Below, piece by piece: positions 22,259 through 33,959 of a stretch of 64,000 nt of DNA; the first letter of the stretch is position 1, and every line of letters starts with the position of its first letter. Origin of the DNA: Mikania micrantha (Eukaryota; Streptophyta; Magnoliopsida; Asterales; Asteraceae); contig CM018680.1 in the NCBI GenBank assembly GCA_009363875.1, forward strand, positions 11,415,625 to 11,479,624, in the 5' to 3' direction. Both the position numbers and the translations under genes were made by a program. The notes below the pieces were generated by a model that saw only the letters and a program-made list of their open reading frames with translations, was not told the origin of the DNA and searched no databases.

Positions 22259-22850
22259 GGCGGTTGTTTAGTGGCCAACTCCTACAACTATTAAGGGTCT
22301 TCGTGGATTTCTCGGTCTCACTGGCTACTATCGCAAATTTATTCAATTTTATGGGAGCATTGCTAGGCCCTTAACTGATTTAACTAAGAAAAATGCTTTC
22401 TTGTGGTCTAACCAAGCTCAGGAGGCATTCACTAATCTTGAAGTTGCTTTGATTTCTGCTCCAGTCCTTGCTTTGCCCAATTTTTCTCTCCCATTCATGA
22501 TAGAGTGTGATGCTTCAGGAAGGGGGATTGGCGCGGTGCTGACACAACAAAATAAACCTACTTATTTTAGCAAGGTTTGAGTGATAAAAACCTTGCTAAG
22601 TCAGCTTACGAAAGAGAAATGATGGCTTTAGTCTTAGCAGTCCAATATTGGAGACCTTACCTGCTGGGTACTCGTTTTATTGTATGTACAGATCAAAAAA
22701 GTCTCAAGTTTTTGTTGCAACAGCGAGTCACAACACCGGACCAACAAAATTGGGTAGCCAAGTTATTAGGCTACAATTTTGAGATTCAATACAAGCCGGG
22801 CAAGTCCAATCGTGCAGCTGATGCTTTATCCTGCAGAGATGATGTGGGAG
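22259..22850 (+). pseudogene. Reina element RNase H
   Basis: ECDASGRGIGAVL at about 22504-22540 holds the first catalytic Asp. YEREMMALVLAVQYWRPYL holds the Glu and CTDQKSLKFLL the next Asp. The block ends KPGKSNRAADALS with the last Asp. A frameshift near 22575 splits the domain. Confidence 0.85.
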
Positions 22851-23775
22851 TCTGTTTAACTTTAAACTCAGGTCCCATTTGGGTGCAGGGGTCTCAGTTG
22901 ATTGCTGAATCGAAAGCGGATCCCCTGTTGCAAAAACTGGGACAAGATTGTCAATTATTTCCTGAAAAACATCCGGGGCTTGTAATGAAACATGATGTTT
23001 TATTTTATCATAACCGATTGGTAATCTCCGCAAAATCCAAATTTCTTCCGGCATTATTGCATGAATTCCATACCACTCCCACTAGTGGACATTCGGGATA
23101 TCATACAACGTATAGGCGTATGGCAGCTAACTTGTATTGGGCTGGCATGACTGCGACGATCAAGCAATATGTGCGAGAATGTGAAGTTTTCCAACGCTGC
23201 AAGGCATCCACGATGGCTCCCGTGGGGCTATTGCAACCACTGAATATACCAAATGTTATTTGGGAAGAGTTATCGATGGACTTCATCAGTGGCTTACTCC
23301 GTTCCAAAGGGTTCACAGTCATTTTAGTGGTGGTGGATAGGCTGTCAAAGTATGCTCATTTCATTCCTCTCAAATATCCGTACACGGCTAAGGGAGTAGC
23401 TGAGGTGTTTGTAAAAGAAATCATCCGTCTACATGGCATTCCCAAAAACATTCTCAGTGATCGTGACCCATTGTTTTTGAGTACTTTTTGGCAGGAGGTT
23501 TTTCGATCTCAGGGTACTACCTTGAGCATGAGCTCAGTATACTATCCAGAGAGTGATGGTCAAACCGAAGTAGTAAATCGTTGCTTGGAAGCATACTTGA
23601 GGTGTTTTGCGGTGGATCAACCAAAAACTTGGGCTCATTGGCTACCATGGGATGAATTTTGGTACAACTCAACATTCCATTCTTCAACAGGGCAGACTCC
23701 TTTTGAAACCGTATATGGTCGCAGCCCCTCTACAGTGTTGGAGAGGTTAGGGTGGAAGCAGTGGCTCAGAAATTG
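22851..23775 (+). pseudogene. Reina element integrase
   Basis: The HHCC zinc-binding domain is visible: H in SGHSGYHTTYRR and CEVFQRC near 23180-23205. The catalytic triad is also present: Asp in SMDFISGL (about 23275), Asp in LSDRDPLF (about 23457) and Glu in DGQTEVVNR (about 23560). After FETVYGRSPSTVLE, near 23745, the reading frame changes and a segment of the C-terminal domain is deleted. Integrase inserts the cDNA into chromosomal DNA. Confidence 0.88.
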
Positions 23776-24407
23776 AAAGATAGAGATTTAGCTATACAGA
23801 GCCTCAAAGAACACTTAGGGGCTGCTCAAAATGTGATGAAGCAGAACGCAGGTAAGAAAAGAAGGGAAGTTTATTTTAATGTGGGAGAATGGGTTTATGT
23901 GAAACTCAAACCCTACAGACAACAATCAGTAGCGAGCCGCCTTCACAGAAATTAAGTCCCCGTTTTTTTGGCCCCTTCCAGATAATTGAAAAAGTGGGGC
24001 TGGTAGCTTACAAATTGTCTCTCCCTCCCACTTCCAAAATTCACCCGGTGTTCCATATTTCTCTTTTAAAAAAAGCAGTACAGGGTCGGGCTGAATCGGT
24101 TCTTCCTGATGACTTGGAGATAGGGGAATCGAATATAGTCCAACCATCCCAAGTATTGGCAGTCAGAAATGTGCAGAAGGGATCAGGATCTGTTGAAGAA
24201 TGGCTAATTCACTGGCAGGGGCAATTATCTGAAGAAGCAACATGGGAGGTGGCAGATCACATACGGGAACAATTTCCTAATCTAAGTCTTGAGGTAAAGA
24301 CTTTAAAAGAAGGTGGTGGCAGTGATGAGAATGCGATACAAGGCCAAGTGACCACTAAACCTCCCATTTTAAATGTTTATTCTAGAAGGGGTAAAAAGGG
24401 AAATTAG
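23776..24407 (+). pseudogene. Reina element integrase C-terminus and chromodomain
   Basis: The segment shows the GPF..EKVG..AYKL.LP block of the chromoviral integrase C-terminus, then a chromodomain with WLIHWQGQLSEEATWE at about 24202-24249. Chromodomains bind modified histones and target insertion to heterochromatin. The frame continues past the 3' LTR start at 24323 and stops at 24405, so the last 28 or so codons overlap the LTR. A frameshift lies near 23940. Confidence 0.82.
24303..24322 (+). other. Polypurine tract of the Reina element
   Basis: Purine-rich AAAAGAAGGTGGTGGCAG directly precedes the 3' LTR and would prime plus-strand DNA synthesis. It overlaps the chromodomain frame. Confidence 0.65.
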
Positions 24408-24615
24408 CTATGAGAGTTTGTTAGACCACGTAAGAGAAAATATAAATAAGGTGAGGAGGGCGTGAGAAGGTAGGATTGGATTTGTTAAAGGTGAGGCTCC
24501 TGTTTATTCAGCGAGAGGGTTTCAATTGTGTATTTCCTTTCATTGTAATCGTTTTGCAGTTATAATTCAATCAAGTATTTGAATCCATTGTTCAATTGAG
24601 TTTGAGTTTGTATCA
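24323..24615 (+). repeat. 3' LTR of the Reina-type element (293 bp)
   Basis: Same length and ends as 19430-19722. The differences I count by eye are about eight, mostly transitions clustered around the TATA-proximal part. Confidence 0.93.
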
Positions 24616-24620
24616 AGAGC
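24616..24620. repeat. 5-bp target-site duplication, right (AGAGC)
   Basis: Matches 19425-19429 exactly. Confidence 0.9.
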
Positions 24621-27169
24621 ATACTAAGTGATCCTTGTGCTTTGATTAAGGTAAGTCACCTAATATTTGCTGAGTATGAAAAATGATTCATGTGTGATTG
24701 TGAATATGATTGTTAAACTAAAGACTGAGTTCATATGTGAATTTTAATGAGTTACATAGAAGTGAAACCATACAAGTATGGGCAATGTCTCATAGAGGCA
24801 TGTATGTAACCAATTGCATGAGTGTGAATAAATGGTCAAAGTGAACATCATTAATAAATTACAAGAGTGTAGATAAGATATTAATTCACATGAATGTCAA
24901 TGTGAATGAAATTGAGTAAATATCCACAACAGTTGTGGACATGAGATTATGAGAAATTTGCAGTAAACACAAGAGTTTGTGTAAACAATTGATGTGCTAG
25001 ATTAGGTGATCCATAGAGTTGTGAACGCTTTACTTGTTTGATACATGATGTGCTAATGAGTCGTATGATTATGGTTTTAACCCGTATGAAATTTAATGCA
25101 CAAAGATGAGTTTGATTTCATATATATATATATATATTGTGTGTGTGTAATAATCCATGTGTTTTGAATTAGATGTGTTTGTAATCCTTTGAGTATTTGG
25201 ATGTGTTGGATTAGTTCCAGAAGGCACGGGGTAGTCGGAAGCGTCAAGGGTGGTTAAAATTGTGTAAAAAACGACATTTCCTGCACCCAGGTAAAAATCT
25301 GGTTATGATGTCCAGGGGACCGTAGACTACGCCTGGGGCGTAGCTTACGGCGGGGGATGGCTGGAAATGTTACTTAGTTCTAATGAACTGATTGTGAAAA
25401 ACATGTGTTTTGCATGTCATTAGGTGCGTGGAGGCGAATGTGATCAGGCAAAGGAGTTTTGGATCAAATGAAGCTTTTAAAAGGATTAATTACCCAATAC
25501 GAGTTAAACATGTTATTAGGATGTAATTAAGGTATGTACGTATAAAGTAATCATCTGATTTCTTTCCACTCTAACAACGAAGGAGTATTGGAACATATTT
25601 CAGATCAAGGTTTATTAATATTGAGCCTATGGACGGTGGACCCAGTTAGATATCTAAGGTTTATTAAGGTTCTCTTTCTGTATCTGCATAGCTGATTGAT
25701 TGTGTATACACATATATTTGTATAAAAAAATAAGCATTATAAAGTAATAACCGATAAAAATAGATGTGCATTGTATAAAAATAAGCTTTACAAAGTAACT
25801 ACTGATAAAAATAGATGTACAAATAACGTAAAATTTTTAACGTTTTCCAAAAAAAAAATACATTTTATAAATTTGTATGCGCGTCTTTAAACAATACAAA
25901 TAAGGTTTGAAAATTTTAAATTTTAAATTTAGTGATCAACAATGAAAACTTTGAAATTATTGAATTTTTATTAATTAATATTAAATAAAATGAATATTAG
26001 TTTTTTTTTTTTTAAATTTGGAAGTTTGACTTAATTGTATTAAATTAAATTAATCTTTAAATTTGTCAAATATTTCATGTGATAACCTTAAAAGATGTCA
26101 CGTATCAAATGTGATATAAATAGGTTAGAAAAATATCATGTGTCATATTATTGTTCTTTAATTATGCAGTATAGATTATAAGACACAACCATTTATTAAT
26201 ATTCATGAATATCAGTTATAAACTTTTTAAGATTTCATTACTAATGTAATTTCTCTAAGACTTTATTCTTCAAAACATATTGATAACCAAATTGCCTACT
26301 AAATTATTTAGCTTAAACCAATACGAGAGATCATTATAAGTAAGGAAAGAAGAGACTTACAAGAATTTCACGAAGTTTCTCAAGTTTATTTACAACTTGG
26401 TCTGTATTTGAATGTACTCCGTTCTCCTGTAAGAAGTAACATGAAAAAGAAAAAAATATTTCAAAAAACTATTTAAGTAATAAAAAAATTGCATATTAAT
26501 ATTAGGTGAAACATTTCACATCCTTATTGGATTTTTATATTTAATTCAAACTATAAAAGAGTATTTTTTTTAAATGGCAAACTAATCAACTGTGGGTACT
26601 ACGTATGTGACCCTCAATGGCTAAAGGATGCCAAGTTGGCCACTAGTCGCAACGGAAGGAGCCCCTAGCCCACTAGCCACCAATTCCTGGGAAAACCCGA
26701 CTTAAGTTTGCATATATTTCACTTTACTCCATAACTTTTTGTTTTTGAAAGTCGCAAGTAGAATATGTTATTGATTAAAGATATCAAGAATATTAACTTG
26801 AAGGATTTATTGAATTGTTTCCCATTTACACAAATTGTTGTTGTTAGCCATCCAAATTCATAAAATTAGAATTTTAATTATTTCCTGTTGGTTTGTTAAA
26901 AGATTCAACCAAGAGTCTAGATTGAATTAAAAAACAGACAAATTGTGGTATATTTGTTGTCTATTCTTATTCTTGCAAGAAACAAAAGTATTTGTTTTTT
27001 TCTTTTCCAGTCACAAATCAAGTGGATTTGGATTGTGATTATTGAGCAAGCAAGTAAAAAAAATTAAACCAAATAAATTGTAACTAAAAGACCTCCGATT
27101 AAAATCAAATCTTTGAAACCATACACATACAGTTCATATTGCAAGTGTAAGATTGAATCTTTGTAATTC
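24621..27169. other. Non-coding, LTR-like in part
   Basis: No gene is supported. Around 25310-25360 the paired words GTAGACTACG and CGTAGCTTACG are spaced by a GC-rich segment, a style found in gypsy LTRs. The stretch may be the far side of the LTR-like sequence broken by the Reina insertion. A (TA)n run lies near 25118-25138. The rest is AT-rich. Confidence 0.4.
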
Positions 27170-27639
27170 ATAGCAAGATAAAAAAAAAGGCTTGTAGCAG
27201 GTGTTGACCCTTTTGGTTCATAGCAAGTTAAACAGAACTCTTACGGTTCATAATAGTCAAATAAACCATTTTGGTTATAGTAAGTTAGTGCATAAAACCT
27301 GATTAGCAAGTTGGTAAGGATCACATTGCAAGTGGGTCTCGTTAGCATGTTGGCCGAAATCAATTTTTTTGCAATATCCGATTAGCAAGTTGGTCGGATA
27401 TTTTTTGATCAAATCCGCAATAGCAAGCAAGGTTAAAATTGTCCAACTAGAAAGTAGATTGGACATTATTTGATCAAAAAGTACGAAAAAATCTAGAAAG
27501 TCAATGTTAATAATCTTAAGACAATCATAGATTGTTACACAATCTATTAGCAAAGAAATTGAACATCTGATCCCAAGAAAGTTAGCAAGTGCCACAAGAT
27601 AGGTAAAAGAAAAAAACACGAAAGCAAGCAAGCATGACA
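27170..27639. other. Probable copia leader with AGCAAGTTGG repeats
   Basis: The plus strand has repeated words like TAGCAAGTTGGT (27300-27440). It lies directly upstream of a copia gag start, so it is most likely the untranslated leader of that element. The long open frame on the opposite strand is hydrophobic and unlike any family I know. Confidence 0.35.
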
Positions 27640-27806
27640 AAAGCAGAAATGTTTCAATTCGTGAGCAAGGAAATTTTCCTCTTCAATGTCTTAAGTTAAC
27701 CGAAACAAATTATACCACTTGGGCATTGATGATTGAAACAATATTGAAGGCTCATGGCCTTTGGAAAACAATTGAAGTAAATGAAACGATTGGAGAAAAA
27801 ATTGCA
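27640..27806 (+). pseudogene. Ty1/copia gag N-terminal fragment, interrupted by a gypsy insertion
   Basis: The plus-strand frame reads GNFPLQCLKLTETNYTTWAL then MIETILKAHGLWKTIE, the conserved N-terminus of copia gag (UBN2/DUF4219-like). It is cut at 27806 by the LTR of the outer Tekay-like element. The other half is not found beyond 50069, because that end of the element is truncated. The expected 5-bp duplication would be TTGCA. Confidence 0.7.
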
Positions 27807-30189
27807 TGTAACACCCCGACCGATGGCGGAAACGTCGGGATGCCATGAGTGATGTGTAGATTGTTCATAAGCTCATGGGCATCTAAATAAATCATCACAT
27901 ATCAATTAAATCAACCAAATTAGTTACATCAAAAATCATGTTCATCATGATTTAGTTACAGTAATTACACAAAAGATTTAGCTAAATTGACAAAACTCCA
28001 GTCTTAAGAAATCCAGTTAATCTAGCTAATTCCAAGACCCTAAGTGATGATGTCCAAAAGATGTAGAGCTATCCTGCTCTACCTACTTCTCTTCGTTCCC
28101 TGAAACATGTAGAAAATCAAGTGTCAACTACAAAGTAGTTGGTGAGTAATCATAAGTTTTTATGTTTCAAAAATGTTTATAAAAGTTTAGTGTTTTCCAA
28201 GAAAATCCACATGTGCACCTGCGAGGTAATCCAGCACTGCTAACACACAAACACAAACACACAGTCACATAATTCAAATAATCACAAGTAATCATTCACA
28301 CATATTCAATCAACCTCAGCCAACAATATTTCCAAATAGTATAAGTGATAATACATGCACTGCGGAGGGCATGCATCCACTCAACAACAGTGGAATCACC
28401 GAGGAGGACTGAAGTCACTCGTCATTAGTAATTCAATCATTGTGTAGAACCGAAGTCAACAACAACGACCCATGGAGTTGTGATAATCCGTGACAATACA
28501 TGCAATCATTGCGGAGGACCGGAGTCAACAACAACGACCCATGGAGTTGTGATAATCCATGATAATCCATGAGAATCCATAAACAATGATAATCCAATCA
28601 TATGAATATCATAATGATAAACCAGGTGTCACCCATGTGTTATCAAAACAATATTTAAATCTGGTATACATGTTCCACCTCCGAATTTAAAAACAAAATA
28701 ATTTAAAAAGGAGGTTATGAGAACTCACCTGAATTCCTTAGAATCAGTGTTCTTGTAAAATGCGTGCTCACGTATATGAAATCAAAAGCAATTCAATCAA
28801 CTCGGGTGTTCGTGTTCATAAGCATACGCGTTTCATTTCCATTAAGTGTCCATAAGTGTTTACTTTTAAATCTATAAGTATTTCATTAACTTAGTTTATT
28901 TAATCTAAGTTAAAATGATTTACTCAATATTTTATTGTAGTCATCTTTAGAATGAACTTTAGACTTGATTCGTCCAAGGGTTCGTGCAACATGTGGGTTC
29001 GGCCATCGTTTGGTTCGTGGCAGCCGGTTCGGGTAGGGGAAGGTTCGGCAATGCAAGGTTTGGCCAGCATGGGTTCGTGGCACTCTAGGTTCGCCCATCT
29101 AGGGTTCGTGAGTCCACAGGTTCGTGACACTCCCCCTGGTGCGGCTGATTAGGGTTCGACCAGCCCAAGGTAGGTTCGGCCGACCTAATTTCCTGCGAAC
29201 CACTTGCTTATCATCATCATCTTCGAGTTCTAACTTAATGCAGGCTCATCCATGGTTTCTTCAAGCTCATACAAGTTCGTTATAGTGTTTTCAAGATGTA
29301 GAAATCGTTTAAATAATAAGGTTGTGAACCGGTTGTGTTTAAGTGAAAAACAAAAAGTAAAACTCGAGATTTACCTTCTAAACTTGATCGCAAGCTAAAT
29401 TTCTTCGTGGATTTGTGTTCTCCTTGATTATACGGTCGTTCGGAAACCAAGATCTCGTGAAATGTTTGTGAATTGAAGGAGAAAACTTAGAGAGAAGTTA
29501 GAGAGAGAGAGATGAGATGAACGAATTCTTGTGTTTAGAGAGAGAAAAAGATTGTGAGAAATGAAGAAGAAGAAATTCTTCTTTCTTATACCTCGTTTCT
29601 TCCCCACGTGCTCGGTCTCGTTTATTTCGCGATAATAATTATTAAACGCTCGGTTTTCTCGTAAAAGATATTTATAATATAAGGCGTTTAAATATTCATA
29701 TTTCGTTTAATAAAAATGATTTTAATTTAATGTTGTTTCGTAAAATGATTTCATTTAATTTCGTTAAATTATTTACTTAATAAAACGATTCGTTCAATTA
29801 CGTCTTAGGTTGTAATTCCTAATAAACGTTTTTAAATTCTTTTTCTTATTTTAATATAGTTAGATATTATTTCATTATCTCGCCGAAACGCGTTACTCAC
29901 GTATGTATTCGTAAAGATCGTCACCTTTTCGAATCCAATGCTCGTATCGTATTTCGATTCGATTTACGATTTATGGAATATCGTTTCAGGATATTATTCC
30001 TAATAATTATATTCGTGTGAATTGTCACACACGCGAATACATTATTAAGTTAATATTTATTAAATAACATTCGCGTTTAATTTATAATGGTAACCTCACC
30101 AATGCGTAATCGTTTTCAATAATGCTTTCATTATTTATTATGCTGAATATTATAATTTCCCAATTGAAATCCCACTAGACCATATCACT

Positions 30190-30302
30190 GACACATCCAT
30201 GATAGACCGAAATAATCTTATATATAGGGCATATGTAGGCGTAGGTCGCAACCTATCCAGCCACCGTCCCACCACAATTTCGATAAACCATGACCATGTG
30301 TC
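30190..30302 (-). repeat. Structured hairpin unit a, LTR copy
   Basis: The outer arms GACACAT..CATG..CGAAAT and their inverse close the unit. The conserved core TATAGGGCATATGTAG is inside, with an inner hairpin TAGGT-CGCA-ACCTA at 30242-30255. See the hairpin-family finding. Confidence 0.75.
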
Positions 30303-30399
30303 CTTGACTATGTTTAGTAACCAAAAAATAACTACCTCATAACTCTTTGTCATTCAAAACCAAAACCTCGGATTCTCCTCACCAAAGCCTCAACACTTA

Positions 30400-30506
30400 T
30401 ATAATCATGATAAACCGAAGATGGTTTATGTATAGGGCATACGTAGAGGTCAGTCGCAACTGCCTCAGCCGCCATCCCACCACCTCTTCGATAGACCATG
30501 ATTATA
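30400..30506 (-). repeat. Structured hairpin unit b, LTR copy
   Basis: The outer arms pair over about 22 positions (TATAATCATG and CGAAGA blocks perfect). The inner hairpin at 30446-30466 has two paired blocks, GAGG/CCTC and CAGT/ACTG, around CGCA. The core TATAGGGCATACGTAG is shared with the other units. Confidence 0.8.
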
Positions 30507-30784
30507 TCCTTGCCTATCTTTGGTTATAGAATCCTATACCACTACCATTCCAAATCATCAACCCATATCATCCCATATGTATATAATCTGCAATAAACTC
30601 TATGGTTCTGTCTAGTTATTTTCCAACTAGATTTCCCATGGTTTATGCTCAAAATCATGTGTTCTTAGTATGTATACCAATAATAATAATATCCAATAAT
30701 CCATAGTAATTATCAATTATCATATCAGGTCTTATCAATACAATCAAACATGTACAGACAAACCCAAAATACAGTGATGTTACA

Positions 30785-30820
30785 GTCTCCCCTAGTTGAG
30801 GGAATTTCGTCCCGAAATTC
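30785..30820 (-). other. Polypurine tract and adjoining stem-loop of chromovirus 1
   Basis: On the minus strand AGGGGAGAC precedes the LTR. Beside it lies the inverted repeat GAATTTCG/CGAAATTC with a 3-base spacer (30802-30820). The same stem-loop recurs at the same place in the other two Tekay-like elements. Confidence 0.7.
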
Positions 30821-31121
30821 AACTTGGAGTGACCGTAGTGAATAAGTGTGGGTACTTGAGCTTCATCTGATCTTCCCGTTCCCAGGTGAATTCTGGACCA
30901 CGCTTCGACTCCCATCGTACTTTGACAATTGGAATTCTACTGCGTTTGAGTTTCTTAACTTCCTGGTCCATTATCTCAACTGGTTTTTCAACGAAGTGCA
31001 TGGTATCATCGACGCGAATGTCATCGAGTGGTACCTGAAGATCCTGATCAGCTAAGCATTTTCTTAAATTGGACACGTGAAACGTCGGGTGTACATTGCT
31101 AAGTTCAGGAGGAAGTTCCAA
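30819..31121 (-). pseudogene. Chromovirus 1 integrase end and chromodomain
   Basis: The protein reads ELPPELSNVHPTFHVSNLRK followed by SRIPIVKVRWESKRG and PEFTWEREDQMKLKYP, a chromodomain of the Tekay type at the very C-terminus. It ends with a stop beside the polypurine tract. The domain is open and well preserved, though the protein upstream is broken. Confidence 0.82.
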
Positions 31122-31856
31122 CTTGTAGGCAACGTTCCCGATCCTTTCGAGAATCTTAAAAGGGCCAACATAACGTGGAGCAAGCTTACCCTTCTTCCCA
31201 AATCGTACAACTCCTTTCCAAGGTGATACTTAGAGTAATACCATATCATCAACTTCAAACTCTAAAGGCTTACGTCGTTTATCCGCGTAACTCTTCTGTC
31301 GACTGCGAGCAGCTAACATATTGTCACGAATGTGGTGAATCTTGTCAGTTGTTTCTTGAATAATCTTAGGACCAGTGATCTGCTATTCGCCGATCTCAGT
31401 CCAACAAATAGGTGACCGACTTTTTCTACCTTAAAGAGCTTCAAACGGCGCCATGCTAATGCTCGCATGATAACTGTTGTTATACGAGAACTCGACTAAT
31501 GGTATATGGTTATTCCAGTTGCTACCAAAATTGATGACACAAGCTCTCAACATATCTTCAAGTGTCTGGATCGTCCGCTCCGTCTGTCCATCCGTTTGAG
31601 GATGATAAGCAGTGCTAAGATCCAATCTTGTTCCAAAAGCTTCATGAAGTGTTTCTCAAAATCGTGACGTGAAACGAGCATCACGATCCGATATTATGCT
31701 TAAGGGAATTCCATGTCGGCTAACGATCTTATCAACGTAGATACGAGCCAATTTCCGCACAGGGTACGTCTCGCGTATCGGTAAGAAATGAGTCGACTTA
31801 GTTAATCGATCTATTATCACCCAAATACTATCATTACCACTTGCAGTTCGTGGGAG
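31122..31856 (-). pseudogene. Chromovirus 1 integrase core, broken
   Basis: Recognisable blocks are LSIISDRDARFT (second catalytic Asp) and STAYHPQTDGQTERTIQTLE (third residue, Glu). The first catalytic Asp is lost: about 30 bases coding for the MDFITKLP segment are deleted near 31855, compared with the copy at 59470-59510. In-frame stops occur near 31210, 31389, 31426 and 31650. It is clearly non-functional. Confidence 0.82.
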
Positions 31857-32345
31857 TTACTTCCACATGGGTATTTCTGGTTGCATTAACAATCCCGAAG
31901 GTCGCTGGTGTTCTGCCTTGACGTTAGCACAGTTAAGGCACCTGGCTACATACTCAGCAATATCCTTCTTCATTCCAGGCCACCAGTATAAGATTCTAAG
32001 GTCTTGATACATCTTGTTAGCTCTCAGATGGATTGAGTAACGAGACTTATGAGCTTCATCCAAAATCATCATCCTAAGATCATCCCTGTTCGGTATCCAC
32101 AACCGACTCAAATAATACATCAAACCGTCATCCTTAGTTTCCAATAGTAATTCGGCCCCGCAAGACATCTCATCTTTTAGGCTACCATGAGCCAATGAGT
32201 GTTGTTGGGCTGTGAGAACATCATTACGAAGATTAGTATGCACTCGGACACTATGGATTTGAACATGACTCTTGCGACTAAGCGCATCTGTTACTATATT
32301 CGCTTTACCAGGATGGTAGCGAATTTCACAGTCATAATCATTCAA
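31857..32345 (-). pseudogene. Chromovirus 1 RNase H end and integrase zinc domain
   Basis: The segment starts with RYHPGKANIVTDALSRK, the end of RNase H, and passes into the integrase HHCC domain (H..H in SRYSIHLRANKMYQDL, then CLNCANVK). It is separated from the RNase H core by one stop at 32364-32366 (CAA to TAA). Confidence 0.82.
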
Positions 32346-32363
32346 CAGTTCAACCCATCTTCG

Positions 32364-32705
32364 TTATCTCATGTTAAGCTCTTTCTGATTAAGTATATGT
32401 TGCAAACTTTTATGATCTGTAAACACTACACACTTAGTGCCATAAAGATAATGTCTCCATATCTTCAAAGCAAACACGACTGCACCAAGTTCCAAGTCAT
32501 GTGTAGTGTAGTTCTTCTCATGGATTTCCAACTGCCTCGATGCATATGCCACAACCTTTCCCCGCTGCATGAGAACACAACCGAGACCTAGGTTGGATGC
32601 ATCACAGTATACTACAAAATCATCATTCCCATTAGGCAGTGTCAAGACAGGAGCATCACAAAGTTTCTGCTTCAAGGTCTGAAATGCCTCTTCTTGCTTT
32701 GGTCC
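32364..32705 (-). pseudogene. Chromovirus 1 RNase H core
   Basis: VVYCDASNLGLGCVLMQRG has the first catalytic Asp, HDLELGAVVFALKIWRHYL the Glu and VFTDHKSLQHI the next Asp. A Trp codon upstream is changed to TAG at 32706-32708. Confidence 0.85.
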
Positions 32706-33959
32706 CTACTCATAAGGCCTATTCTTTTGAGTCAAAGAAGTGAGAGGGACATCAATTCTGGAGAAGTTCGAAATAAACCGCTGATAGTAACCGGCAAGTC
32801 CAAGAAATGATCGAATCTCCGTGGGTGTCTTCGGTGTACTCCAATTCTTCACCGCTTCAATCTTTGCAGGATCCACGTGAACACCCTTGTCGTTGACTAT
32901 GTGTCCCAAGAATTGAACTTCCTTAAGCCAGAATTCACACTTGGATAATTTGGCATACAGTCGTTCTTTCCTTAGGATCTCCAACACCAACTTAAGGTGT
33001 TGCTCGTGCTCTTCTTTGCTCTTTGAGTATATCAAAATATCATCAATAAATACAATCACCAATTTGTCCAAGTATGGCCTGCAAACACGGTTCATGAGGT
33101 CCATGAAAACCGCTGGTTCATTGGTAAGGCCGAAGGGCATTACCAGAAACTCGTAATGGCCATATCTTGTTCTAAAAGCCGTCTTGGGAATATCATCTTC
33201 ATGTACACGAAGCTGATGATACCCAGACCTAAGATCGATTTTCGAAAACCATGCCGAGCCGTGAAGTTGATCAATGAGATCATCGATGCGCGGCAGAGGA
33301 TATCGATTCTTAATCGTCATCTTGTTCAATTCGCGGTAGTCGATGCATATTCGGAATGACCCGTCCTTCTTTTTGACAAATAGGACCGGTGCACCCCATG
33401 GCGAATGGCTCGGGCGAATGAATCCCTTATCAGTCAGTTCTTGTAGTTGGCTCGCCAATTCTTGTAACTCCGAAGGAGCAAGTCTAGAAGGAACTTTGGC
33501 GACTGGGTTCGCACCAAGTAATAAATCAATTCGAAATTCTACTTGACGCTCTGGTGGAAGACTCGGAAAGTCGTCTAGAAATACTTCAGGAAAATCTCTT
33601 ATCACAGGAACGTCTTCAATGCTCTTTCCTTTCTCTTTTTTCTCCCCAACATGAGCTAAAAGTGCTATACATTTCTTCCTAAGGTACTTATGTGCTTTAG
33701 TGCATGACATCAACTTAAGATCTTTACTAGCAGTTTCCCCAAAAATTCTTAAAGTTTCACCCGAAGGCAAGGGAATACGAATATATTTTTCATGACAAAC
33801 AATTTCCGCTTTGTGGGTGGCTAACCAATCCATGCCTATGATAATATCAAATGTACCAAGTTGCATAGGTATAAGATCAATTGGGAAAACATGATCATTT
33901 AAGTTCACAGTACATCCAATAATAATAGTGTCAATATCAATAGTATTACCATCAGCCAC
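32706..33959 (-). pseudogene. Chromovirus 1 protease end and reverse transcriptase
   Basis: This is the longest intact stretch of the element (417 codons). It starts with the end of the protease (IIGMDWLATH) and continues through the linker FPEVFLDDFPSLPPERQVEF. RT follows with ELNKMTIKNRYPLPRIDDL, FSKIDLRSGYHQLR, MPFGLTNEPAVFMDLMNR and the catalytic FIDDILIYS. The connection domain ends LAGYYQRFISNF. RT copies element RNA into cDNA. Only a terminal stop at 32706 separates it from RNase H. Confidence 0.9.

Larger units (their letters stand above)
19430..24615 (+). mobile_element. Reina-type chromovirus (Ty3/gypsy), complete but decayed, 5186 bp
   Basis: Two LTRs of 293 bp, a perfect AGAGC target duplication, and the order gag, protease, RT, RNase H, integrase, chromodomain define a Ty3/gypsy chromovirus. 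The short LTRs, total length near 5.2 kb and the chromodomain form WLIHWQGQLSEEATWE fit the Reina clade. The coding region carries at least five stops, several frameshifts and a deletion after the integrase core, so it is not autonomous. By-eye comparison gives about 8 differences over 293 LTR bases, meaning a moderately young insertion. Confidence 0.92.
27807..30784 (-). repeat. 3' LTR of chromovirus 1 (2978 bp)
   Basis: Bounded by TGTAACA and its inverse TGTTACA on the plus strand. Relative to the 5' LTR it lacks 600 bases that are present at 47893-48492. It contains a 70-base tandem duplication (about 28449-28560), a GGTTCG-motif array (about 28975-29185) and two hairpin units (30190-30302 and 30400-30506). 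Confidence 0.88.

Noticed and set aside
27275..27640. 121-codon hydrophobic frame on the minus strand
   Set aside because: It runs antisense to a copia leader and lacks any known motif; hydrophobicity follows from AT-rich codons.
28380..28620. CRISPR-like direct repeats (GTCAACAACAACGACCC)
   Set aside because: Only two tandem copies of a 70-base unit within an LTR of a plant genome; no spacer structure.
28910..29152. Open frames on both strands in the GGTTCG array (also 48231-48660)
   Set aside because: These are translations of the motif array inside the LTR (Arg-Thr-Leu or Gly-Ser-Trp patterns), present because the array is GC-rich, and not conserved between the two LTRs.
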